This document shows positions 1-7,584 of a stretch of 28,581 nucleotides of DNA, in pieces. Source of the DNA: Fidelibacterota bacterium 46_43 (GTDB taxonomy: Bacteria > Fidelibacterota > Fidelibacteria > Fidelibacterales > Fidelibacteraceae); the NCBI GenBank assembly GCA_001509335.1, contig LGGY01000125.1:1-28581 (forward strand). Direction: 5' to 3'. The position numbers and the translations under genes were made by a program. How positions within the stretch are numbered: the first letter of the stretch is position 1; each line of letters begins with the position of its first letter. The notes beneath the pieces are model-generated. The model did not search any database. It was not told where the DNA came from and saw only the letters and a program-made list of their open reading frames with translations.

Positions 1-43
1 GTGTCCATCGACTCAATCATCCAATCAAATCAATTGAATCATT

Positions 44-110
44 CGACTGCAGACTGCGACTGTTGACTGTTGACTGATGACTGCCCACTGTTGACTGCCA
101 ACTGCGGACT
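44..110. repeat. Degenerate heptanucleotide tandem repeat (GACTGNN)
   Basis: About nine and a half units of roughly 7 bases share the core GACTG (CAGTC on the other strand), followed by two variable bases. Units start at 45, 52 (6 bases only), 58, 65, 72, 79, 86, 93, 100 and 107. The 86 and 100 units carry CACTG and AACTG. The last partial unit supplies two bases of the tadA stop codon (109-111). Bases 1-43 are not clean repeat units but are rich in CAATCA/GAATCA words and contain the palindrome TCAATTGA, so the array may be an older, decayed extension. Heptamer spacer repeats are known in some bacterial lineages, such as the STRR repeats of cyanobacteria; whether this one is genome-wide cannot be seen here. 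Confidence 0.8.
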
Positions 111-582
111 ATTTATCTCTCAAACGTTGAAAAAACATCTCCATCAGGTCTTTAATCTGATCTCTCATATAGCCGTTATGAACGCGTAACCGGTGGTTCA
201 GACGGGGGTCTTCGCAAAGGTGATAGAGGGAATCACAGGCACCGGCTTTGGGATCTTCCAGTCCGTAAACAACCGTTTGAACCCGAGCATTGATCATGGC
301 ACCGGCACACATGGAACACGGTTCAAGGGTCACATAGAGTGTCGCCTTTTCCAGGCGCCAGGATTTCAGATGGTCTGACGCAGCCGTAATAGCCAGAATT
401 TCCGCATGGGCTGTGGCATCCTGAAGGGTTTCACACATATTGTGTCCCCTGCCGATTATGTGATGATTCAGCACAATGACTGCCCCAACAGGGACTTCGC
501 CCAATTCAAATGCTTTTTCTGCTTCCTGATATGCAAATCGCATCCAATAAAGATGCGAAAAGGGTTTGATCGTCTCTGTCAT
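109..582 (-). CDS. tadA: tRNA-specific adenosine deaminase TadA
   Basis: TadA deaminates adenosine 34 of tRNA-Arg(ACG) to inosine in the cytoplasm, so one tRNA can read several Arg codons. The 157-residue protein has the usual family length and one cytidine/deoxycytidylate-deaminase fold. The zinc/proton-shuttle motif HAE is visible at about residues 59-61 and the second zinc motif PCSMC at about 88-92. ALGEVPVGAV-like text near the N terminus (here FELGEVPVGAV) is typical of TadA rather than of free-base cytosine deaminases. It is the last gene of the alaS operon. Its ATG lies 7 bases after the aminotransferase stop, with an AGAAG-type ribosome site inside the end of that gene. The TAG stop overlaps the heptamer repeat. 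No terminator is visible before the window edge. Confidence 0.95.
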   Translation of the reverse strand: MTETIKPFSHLYWMRFAYQEAEKAFELGEVPVGAVIVLNHHIIGRGHNMCETLQDATAHAEILAITAASDHLKSWRLEKATLYVTLEPCSMCAGAMINARVQTVVYGLEDPKAGACDSLYHLCEDPRLNHRLRVHNGYMRDQIKDLMEMFFQRLRDK

Positions 583-589
583 TCCGGTA

Positions 590-1747
590 TCAATTCTTCT
601 TATTCAAGTCAGTCAGACACTGGCGGATCCTGGCAAATCCTTCCTGAATAGATTTTTCATCTGTAGCAAAGGCAATACGGATATATCCCTCCCCCTCTTC
701 ACCGAAATAAATACCCGGCACGACTGCTACTTTGTATTTTTCAAGCAAAAGATTGGCAAAATCTATACTGCTGATCGTTTTTTTACAATACTCCTGGTAA
801 TTGAGGAACAGGAAATATCCACCCAAAGGTGTTGTAGCGGCATAAAATTCATGCTGAGCCAACAGTTCACGCATCAGTTTTTTCCGGTTGGCCAAAATGG
901 AAAGAATTTTATCCCGGTGTTCACTGCCGGCGCCTTCCAGAATCCGAACAGCCACACGCTGGCTAATAGTCGGTGCACAGGTTGTGGAATAATTTCTTAA
1001 AAAATTCACCGTTTCCATCAGTTCTTCCGACCCAATAATCCACCCGAGACGCCAGCCGGTCATGGAAAAAAGTTTGGAGATACTGGTAAAGGTGATCACA
1101 TTTGGATTATATCCGGACATCGAAAAGGCCTTGCTTTCATAGGTAATTTCCCGGTACGATTCATCAATCATACACAGGACCCCTTTTTCAAGACAGATAT
1201 CTGCGATATTTTCCAGAACGATCTTATCAATCACCTGCCCTGTAGGATCCATGGGGGTGTTCAAAATGATCATACAGGTTTTATCGGTAAAAAGGCTGTA
1301 TATTCTTTCCGGGAGGATGGGGATCCGTTTATCAATTTGAATGGCGTAACGGACAGGGGTACATTCCGCCAGACTCACAACCACTTCATAACTTGGATTT
1401 CCCACCACGGGTATCAGAATCTCATCACCCGGTTCACTCAGGGCCATCACACCGGAAAAAAGGGCTTCAGAAGCACCACCGGTTACCGAAACACCATATC
1501 CTGTGTCCGGAAGTTTATAGGCCTGGGCTATCAGTTCCCGTAGGAGGGGTAATCCAGCCGTATCCGTATAGGACAAATCTTCAGACAAGACAATTTCCTG
1601 GGCCGCATTCCGGATATTGGCCGGCATGGGAAAATGGGGCTCGGACATGGCAAAATTGATGACATCCCTTGAAATTTTGTGGGTAATGGTCCACTGTCCG
1701 TATAAGGATTGTCTGGATAACTGACGGATTTTCTCTTTACCGATCAT
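590..1747 (-). CDS. Class I/II pyridoxal-phosphate aminotransferase (fold type I), substrate unknown
   Basis: A 385-residue cytoplasmic PLP enzyme of the aspartate-aminotransferase superfamily, predicted to move an amino group between an amino acid and a 2-oxo acid. Visible landmarks are the PLP-phosphate loop GGASEA (90-95), Asp195 in DESY for the pyridine nitrogen, the Schiff-base lysine Lys225 in SISKLFSMTGWRLGW, and Arg357 in GYIRIAF for the substrate carboxylate. The usual NPxNPTG loop reads NTPMDPTG (163-170), so the Asn that normally contacts the PLP hydroxyl is Asp167. Substrate cannot be assigned: the sequence is closest to the broad AspC/AlaA/PatA-type group. It starts 16 bases downstream of the nucleoside kinase and precedes tadA by 7 bases, so it is probably cotranscribed with alaS and gcvPB. 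Confidence 0.88.
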   Translation of the reverse strand: MIGKEKIRQLSRQSLYGQWTITHKISRDVINFAMSEPHFPMPANIRNAAQEIVLSEDLSYTDTAGLPLLRELIAQAYKLPDTGYGVSVTGGASEALFSGVMALSEPGDEILIPVVGNPSYEVVVSLAECTPVRYAIQIDKRIPILPERIYSLFTDKTCMIILNTPMDPTGQVIDKIVLENIADICLEKGVLCMIDESYREITYESKAFSMSGYNPNVITFTSISKLFSMTGWRLGWIIGSEELMETVNFLRNYSTTCAPTISQRVAVRILEGAGSEHRDKILSILANRKKLMRELLAQHEFYAATTPLGGYFLFLNYQEYCKKTISSIDFANLLLEKYKVAVVPGIYFGEEGEGYIRIAFATDEKSIQEGFARIRQCLTDLNKKN

Positions 1748-1763
1748 AGATAGCTGTATTTAA

Positions 1764-3404
1764 TCATTTATGGAGAGAACTTCCACCTATAAATTCCCGG
1801 AGGATGGATGTGGGTGGAATATTATCCTGCGGCAAGGGTAAAAAGAGCTGAAGATATCTGCTGATTCGGACTGCTTCAGCTTTGACTTCCGATTCCACCG
1901 GGATTTTATCCAGAAGGGGTAAAAGTCTTTCCCTGAATACAGCCCACTCATACTCCAGGGCACTGTTGAACATCATATCCGCATGTTCCTGATAAGGGAA
2001 AATCCAACGTTCTTCCCCCATTCGGACCAGGGGCCAGCGTTTCAGGGTATTTTCCACAGAATAGGACCGGAACTGATAATCCCGGAGCATCCGGCGTAAC
2101 AAACGGGTATCTGCCGTGCTAATACGGTTATAAACATTGAAATTAAGCTGGGTCAGGGCACTGATGTAAATTTTAAAAATACTCTCCCGATCCAGATCCT
2201 TTGTCAATTCCGGATTCAGTCCGTGAATCCCTTCAATAATCAACACATCCTCCGGTCCCAGGGTTATAAACGTATTTGACATTTCCCGCCTGCCGGTATG
2301 AAAATTAAAATGGGGCAACACGACTTTTTTACCCAGCAAGAGGTCATTGAGGTTTTCATTCAACAGGGCATGGTCGATCATATTCAGATGTTCAAAATCG
2401 ATATTCCCATTTTCATCGGGCATAATTTTATCCCGGTCTATATAGTAATCATCCAGGGATATGTTTTTTACATGGAGACCATTGATCCGGAGCTGAATGG
2501 AAAGACGCTTCATAAAAGTGGTCTTCCCAGAGGAAGAAGGGCCGGCGACAAAAACAAACCGTACATGATCATGCTTAAAAGTAATGGCATCGGCAATCTG
2601 AGCGATTTTTTTTTCATGGAGAGCTTCATACAGGTGGATGGCATCCACGAAATCTCCTTTTTCAATCCGTTCATTCAGATGATCGGTGAATTTAATGCCC
2701 AGCAACTGACCCCTTTTTTCACTTTCCTGAAAGATGGAAAAGAGTTTGGGGGATTCAATAAAAGGCGGCAGTGAGTCTGGATACATGCTATTGGGAAACT
2801 GTAGGACAAACCCGTCGGCATAACTTTGGAGCCGGTAATGATTCAAATAGCTGGTCCGGGGGATCAGTGGAGAAAGAAACCAGTGGGGAAACCCACAGAT
2901 ATCATAGACCTGAACAGATTCGAAGGGTGCTTTTTCCAGGATTTTAAAGCGTCCCAGGGGGATTTCCCGAATTTCACTCATGGACATTATGCGTTCTTCC
3001 ATCTCAATATCCATGTCGATAATCGAGGACATTTTTGAGGATATTTTCAGAATATAATCATCAGGCAGCAATTCCGTGGAGAGGGGTTTGCAGAAAAAAC
3101 CACGGCTGTAAGAATGTTCCACGGCAATGGTTACGTCGGGGAAAAGGCTTTCAGCGGCACAGAGCATGATAGCCGTGGCGCTGATGGCCATGGCATTGGC
3201 GCCGGCAGCACTGTGTATATCAAAAAAATCCACAACCCGGGCTTCCCGGGGGATAATGGAATTCAAACTTTGCGGGTTGCCATCTACAGACATGATCAGA
3301 ATGTGATCCATACTGTCCGGTAAAACATCCTGAACCAGATTAATTCCCTTGATGGAATTTTTTAGTTCACGATTAAAGGTCTGGGAACGATAACGAATGA
3401 GCAT
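1764..3404 (-). CDS. Nucleoside kinase, uridine kinase-like P-loop domain with ThrRS-like N-terminal region
   Basis: A 546-residue two-part protein. Residues about 285-480 form a uridine-kinase/phosphoribulokinase-type domain with Walker A GPSSSGKT (288-295), the SLDDYY motif (316-321) and the IIEGIHGLNPEL segment. It should phosphorylate a nucleoside, probably uridine or cytidine, using a nucleoside triphosphate. Residues about 1-200 resemble the TGS and second N-terminal domain of threonyl-tRNA synthetase (for example AAESLFPDVTIAVEHSYSRGFF). The ThrRS HxxxH editing motif is not conserved, reading I74-S-A-T-A78. This architecture occurs in Thermotoga, Clostridia and Bacteroidota; its physiological substrate is uncertain. 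The ATG lies 1 base after the gcvPB stop, with GGGAG as ribosome site inside the gcvPB end, so translation is probably coupled. Confidence 0.85.
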   Translation of the reverse strand: MLIRYRSQTFNRELKNSIKGINLVQDVLPDSMDHILIMSVDGNPQSLNSIIPREARVVDFFDIHSAAGANAMAISATAIMLCAAESLFPDVTIAVEHSYSRGFFCKPLSTELLPDDYILKISSKMSSIIDMDIEMEERIMSMSEIREIPLGRFKILEKAPFESVQVYDICGFPHWFLSPLIPRTSYLNHYRLQSYADGFVLQFPNSMYPDSLPPFIESPKLFSIFQESEKRGQLLGIKFTDHLNERIEKGDFVDAIHLYEALHEKKIAQIADAITFKHDHVRFVFVAGPSSSGKTTFMKRLSIQLRINGLHVKNISLDDYYIDRDKIMPDENGNIDFEHLNMIDHALLNENLNDLLLGKKVVLPHFNFHTGRREMSNTFITLGPEDVLIIEGIHGLNPELTKDLDRESIFKIYISALTQLNFNVYNRISTADTRLLRRMLRDYQFRSYSVENTLKRWPLVRMGEERWIFPYQEHADMMFNSALEYEWAVFRERLLPLLDKIPVESEVKAEAVRISRYLQLFLPLPQDNIPPTSILREFIGGSSLHK

Positions 3405-3405
3405 C

Positions 3406-4866
3406 TTAGTCTCCCTTGTTCATATCCTGCCAGCAAATATTCAGTTCCCTGTTGGCTTTTCCTTCATCGAGGCGGGATACTGGTGTTGTATAGGGGGCAT
3501 TGGTCACTAATTCAGGATCTTTATCAATTTCCTGGTCTATTTTCAACATCACATCGGCAAAATAGTCGAGAGATGCTTTGCTTTCCGTTTCTGTCGGTTC
3601 AATCATGAGGGCTTCATGGACGATAAGAGGAAAATAAACTGTAGGTGCGTGGACCCCGTAATCCAAAAGCCGTTTAGCAATATCCAGTGTTCGGGCTCCT
3701 TTCGCCTTCTGGCGATCTCCGGAAAAGACGCATTCATGCATGGGTCTTTTGGTGTAGGGGAGCAAGTACGCCTTTTCAAGCCGTGTTTTCAGATAATTGG
3801 CGTTGATAATGGCACCCCGGGACACTTGTTTGAGTCCTTCGGATCCCAGCATCCGGATATATGTCCAGGCCCTTAGAATTACCCCGTAATTTCCCCAAAA
3901 AGTATGAATTTTTCCGATGGATTCAGGTAAATCCCAATCAAAAAAGTAGGTCCCGTCTTTTTCCCGGACCACCGGCGTGGGCAGAAAGGGGAGTAATTTC
4001 TCGTTCACACCAATGGGCCCGCTTCCGGGTCCTCCTCCACCATGAGGGGTGGAAAAGGTCTTGTGCAGATTCAAATGGGTGATGTCAAAGCCTGCACGGC
4101 CTGTTTTTACAATACCCAGGAGGGCATTCATATTGGCTCCGTCCATATACATCAGTCCATCCACTTCATGAATCAGGCGGCTGATTTCCAGCACATTTTC
4201 CTCAAAGAGTCCAACCGTATTGGGGTTTGTCAGCATAAAACCTGCCACATCATCAGAGAGCTTGGTTTTCAGATCATCAATATCCACCAATCCTTCATCA
4301 GTGGATTTGACCTGCCGTGCTTCATATCCGCCGATGGCAACAGACGCGGGATTGGTCCCGTGGGCTGAATCAGGAATCAGAATGACCTTTTTTTGATTCC
4401 CTTTTTTTTGGTGATACCGGCGCATGATCATCACGCCGGTCAGCTCACCATGAGATCCGGCTGCAGGCTGAAGTGTAAAACCGGCCATCCCTGTGATGGT
4501 ACAGAGAAAAGTTTCCACATCTTTATAAATTTTCAGGGCACCCTGGACTGTTTGGGGGGATTGCAGGGGATGGATTTCTGTAAATCCGCTCATACCTGCA
4601 ACGGCTTCGTTGATTTTGGGATTGTATTTCATGGTACAGGATCCGAGGGGATACATGGCTTTATCCACATGGTGGTTCAGGGCGGAAAGATTTACAAAAT
4701 GCCGAACCACTTCGGGGATACTCACCTGGGGCAAGGCCGGAGGTGATTTTCGTAAATAATCCGGGGGGAACAGATCCTCAAGATTCTGTTCTTCCACATC
4801 ACAGTCAGGAAAACGGACACCGTTTTTCCCGTCACTTGACAATTCAATCAACAACTTTTGATCCAT
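3406..4866 (-). CDS. gcvPB: Glycine dehydrogenase (decarboxylating) subunit 2, P-protein beta half
   Basis: The 486-residue C-terminal half of the split glycine-cleavage P-protein. With subunit 1 (GcvPA) it decarboxylates glycine and passes the aminomethyl group to lipoylated H-protein. The PLP lysine is Lys269 in LNLHKTFSTPHGGGGPGSGP, followed by the glycine-rich loop. Other family text includes MYPLGSCTMKYNPK (71-84), QPAAGSHGE and PDSAHGTNPASV. Length matches the two-subunit form rather than the roughly 950-residue fused form. gcvPA, gcvT and gcvH are not in this window, so the complex must be encoded elsewhere. Its ATG follows the alaS stop by only 3 bases. Confidence 0.95.
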   Translation of the reverse strand: MDQKLLIELSSDGKNGVRFPDCDVEEQNLEDLFPPDYLRKSPPALPQVSIPEVVRHFVNLSALNHHVDKAMYPLGSCTMKYNPKINEAVAGMSGFTEIHPLQSPQTVQGALKIYKDVETFLCTITGMAGFTLQPAAGSHGELTGVMIMRRYHQKKGNQKKVILIPDSAHGTNPASVAIGGYEARQVKSTDEGLVDIDDLKTKLSDDVAGFMLTNPNTVGLFEENVLEISRLIHEVDGLMYMDGANMNALLGIVKTGRAGFDITHLNLHKTFSTPHGGGGPGSGPIGVNEKLLPFLPTPVVREKDGTYFFDWDLPESIGKIHTFWGNYGVILRAWTYIRMLGSEGLKQVSRGAIINANYLKTRLEKAYLLPYTKRPMHECVFSGDRQKAKGARTLDIAKRLLDYGVHAPTVYFPLIVHEALMIEPTETESKASLDYFADVMLKIDQEIDKDPELVTNAPYTTPVSRLDEGKANRELNICWQDMNKGD

Positions 4867-4869
4867 TGC

Positions 4870-7488
4870 TCACCTGCTTCTCTTGACATACGTGATTGAT
4901 TGTTTCAACACAGCATCCAGATCTGTGCTTGTTTTTCCACCGGCAGTCGCCAGATGAGGACGGCCTCCGCCGCCCCCACCAAGTTCCTGTCCGATCTTTT
5001 TCACGATATTCCCTGCATGCACACCCTTTTGCACCAGATCATCGGTGACCATGCACAGGACCTGACTTGTTAGATTATTTTGTGTGGCAAAAAGGACAAC
5101 CCCCGTCTTCAGCTTTTCCCGGGCCCTATCGCCAAGATGTTTCAGGGCATCCATGGAATCCACATCCACTACGGCTGTATAAACCGGAATCCCGTCAGCA
5201 TATTCGGGGTTTTTCAGATAATCCTCTACAGAATCCGTCAGGAGGCGTGCTTTCAGCTCATTCTTTTCCTTTTCCAGGGATTTCACCTGTTCCAGCAGAT
5301 CATCTATTTTTGACAGGATGGAAGTATCTTCAGCTTTCAGGCGTATGGAGAGATTTTCCACAATATCCTGCCAGCGGGAAAGATACTCACGGGCTTTATG
5401 ACCGGTAACGGCTTCAATCCGCCGGATACCACTGGCAATACTGCTTTCATTCAGGATGATGAAATATCCAATATCACCTGTCGCCTGAACATGCGTTCCC
5501 CCACAGAGTTCAAAAGAAATATCTCCTATTTTGATCGTCCGGACTTCCTGGCCGTATTTTTCTCCGAAAAGAGCAATCGCTCCTTTATTCACGGCATCGT
5601 GATAGGACATATATTTTACCGTAAGGGGTATATTGTGGAGAATCGCTTCATTGACAAGGGACTGAATTTTTTTCTGTTCGTCCGATGACACTTTCCGTGG
5701 GTGGTTGAAATCAAAACGGAGATTATCGGGACCTACATAACTGCCGGCTTGGCGGACATGGGGTCCCAACACATTCCGGAGGGCTGCATGCAGCAAGTGG
5801 GTGCCGGTATGATTCCGGGCCGTATCCAGTCGCCGTGCCTCCACAACCTGAAGCATCGCCGTCTCCGGCAGATGGTCCAGGGGGATTTTTTCATCAACAA
5901 TATGGATAAATTGCCGACCTTCTTTTTGTGTATCTATAATGGCATACTGTTTCTGATCCAATACCACAATGCCCGTATCTCCGATCTGACCTCCGGATTC
6001 TGCATAAAAAGGGGTTTTGTCAAATATCAGGTATGTTTGTCCTTTTGTATGGGCAGCTTTTAACAGCTTCGCCTGGCAGCTAAGACTCTCATACCCTACA
6101 AATTCTGTCTCGTCTGTCTGGTCCGCACCGGGAGCAAAGCTTTTCCATTCCAGTGGCTTGTTGGACACATCCTTAAACTGACCTGAAGCCCTGGCCCGTT
6201 CTTTTTGCTTTGCCATGTGCTGGTTGAAAGCCTCCTCATCGATAGTAAGCCCCTTCTCTTCGGCCAGAAGCCGGGTCAGATCCACCGGGAAACCAAAGGT
6301 ATCGTATAATTTGAAGACATCTTTACCCGGCAGCGTTTTGAGTCCCTTTTTATTTGCCTTTAACACAAGATCTTCAAAAATGGCCAGTCCACGGTCCAAT
6401 GTCTGGAGGAAAGATTCTTCTTCATTCCGGATGACCGCTGTTATCTGTTCGCCATGTTTTACAAGTTCGGGATACGCATCACCCATTGTCCGGATCAACC
6501 GGGGTACAAGTGCATGGATAAAGGGGCCGTTCAGACCGATTTTTTTTCCATAACGTGCCGCCCGGCGAAGGATACGCCGGAGGACATACCCCCGGCCTTC
6601 ATTGGAAGGGAAAACTCCATCGGTAATACTAAAAGAGAGCATCCTCAGGTGGTCAGCAATCACCCGGTGAGGCATCCCGTCCGGACCACCATCGTAGGGT
6701 TTACCGCTTATGGATTCAATTTCACGAATAATTTCCTGGAAAATATCGGTTTCATAGTTTCCCTGCAAGCCATTCAGGGTACACAAAAGCCGTTCAAATC
6801 CGGCACCGGTATCCACATGTTTTTTCGACAGGGTGTGGATGATGCCTTCCTCATCCCGGAAATATTGTATAAAGACCAAATTCCACAATTCAATATACCG
6901 GGAGTCACCGGCATTCACCAGACCGGCATCGATCCCCTCATTCATAGAACCCCTGTAATAATGAATTTCAGAGCAGGGGCCACAGGGACCCGTATTCCCC
7001 ATTTCCCAGAAATTATCTTTTTCTCCGAAGCGAAGAATGCGTGATGAAGGCAACCCTGAAATTTGTTTCCACAATTTATAGGATTCATCATCCTCATGAT
7101 ACACCGTGGCAAAAAGCCGGTCTTTGGATAATCCCCATTCCCGGGTTAGCAGATCCCAGGCCCATTCGATAGCTTCCGCTTTATAGTAATCCCCAAAACT
7201 CCAATTTCCCAGCATTTCAAAAAAGGTATGGTGATAGTCATCTTTCCCCACTTCTTCCAGGTCGTTATGCTTTCCGCTGACCCGGATGCATTTCTGGGAA
7301 TTTACCACCCGTGGAGAGACCGGTTCAGCCTGATCCAGAAATACCGGCTTAAACTGGTTCATTCCGGCATTGGTAAATAAAAGAGATGGGTCGTTCAAGG
7401 GAACCACAGGTGAACTGGGGACTTCTGTATGTTGGTGCTGTTTGACGAAGAAATCGATAAAGCTGCGTCGAAGTTCCTGGGATTTCAT
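4870..7488 (-). CDS. alaS: Alanine--tRNA ligase
   Basis: AlaRS charges tRNA-Ala, recognising the G3:U70 acceptor pair, and clears mischarged Ser and Gly. The 872-residue length is normal. In order: a class II catalytic core with FTNAGMNQFKPVF (about 38-50) and motif 3 GRGYVLRRILRRA (298-310); an editing domain with zinc motifs HTGTH (560-564) and CGGTH (662-666); a coiled segment at about 725-750; and a C-Ala domain with LGGGGGGRPHLATAGG. All key residues are present. It is the first gene of the unit that continues into gcvPB, the nucleoside kinase, the aminotransferase and tadA. An AAAGGA ribosome site is about 12 bases upstream of the ATG, slightly far, and a candidate promoter sits at 7528-7556. 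Confidence 0.98.
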   Translation of the reverse strand: MKSQELRRSFIDFFVKQHQHTEVPSSPVVPLNDPSLLFTNAGMNQFKPVFLDQAEPVSPRVVNSQKCIRVSGKHNDLEEVGKDDYHHTFFEMLGNWSFGDYYKAEAIEWAWDLLTREWGLSKDRLFATVYHEDDESYKLWKQISGLPSSRILRFGEKDNFWEMGNTGPCGPCSEIHYYRGSMNEGIDAGLVNAGDSRYIELWNLVFIQYFRDEEGIIHTLSKKHVDTGAGFERLLCTLNGLQGNYETDIFQEIIREIESISGKPYDGGPDGMPHRVIADHLRMLSFSITDGVFPSNEGRGYVLRRILRRAARYGKKIGLNGPFIHALVPRLIRTMGDAYPELVKHGEQITAVIRNEEESFLQTLDRGLAIFEDLVLKANKKGLKTLPGKDVFKLYDTFGFPVDLTRLLAEEKGLTIDEEAFNQHMAKQKERARASGQFKDVSNKPLEWKSFAPGADQTDETEFVGYESLSCQAKLLKAAHTKGQTYLIFDKTPFYAESGGQIGDTGIVVLDQKQYAIIDTQKEGRQFIHIVDEKIPLDHLPETAMLQVVEARRLDTARNHTGTHLLHAALRNVLGPHVRQAGSYVGPDNLRFDFNHPRKVSSDEQKKIQSLVNEAILHNIPLTVKYMSYHDAVNKGAIALFGEKYGQEVRTIKIGDISFELCGGTHVQATGDIGYFIILNESSIASGIRRIEAVTGHKAREYLSRWQDIVENLSIRLKAEDTSILSKIDDLLEQVKSLEKEKNELKARLLTDSVEDYLKNPEYADGIPVYTAVVDVDSMDALKHLGDRAREKLKTGVVLFATQNNLTSQVLCMVTDDLVQKGVHAGNIVKKIGQELGGGGGGRPHLATAGGKTSTDLDAVLKQSITYVKRSR

Positions 7489-7527
7489 GATATCGATGTA
7501 TCCTTTCCATTAATCAACAGAATTGTA

Positions 7528-7556
7528 AATGTAAGAAGTGTACAAGAATATTACAA
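7528..7556 (-). promoter_or_regulatory. Candidate promoter for the alaS operon
   Basis: On the minus strand, TTGTAA (7551-7556) is followed by a 17-base spacer and TACATT (7528-7533). Each hexamer matches 4 of 6 bases of the sigma-70 type consensus. It lies in the 96-base gap after the propeller gene, which is the only non-coding space in front of alaS. The transcript would begin about 35 bases before the alaS ATG. This is consensus matching only; promoter sequences of this lineage may differ. Confidence 0.35.
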
Positions 7557-7584
7557 ATCAAAGCCGTCGTCCGGCATTAACAGA

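Noticed and set aside
1..43. Palindrome TCAATTGA and CAATCA-rich bases as a possible regulatory site or attachment site
   Set aside because: Too short and low in complexity, next to a tandem repeat, with no flanking mobile gene or tRNA.
7563..7575. Small hairpin GCCG/CGGC after the propeller gene, followed by TTTGATTT on the minus strand
   Set aside because: The stem is only 4 bp with no extension, too weak to call a terminator. It may still end some transcripts just before the alaS promoter.
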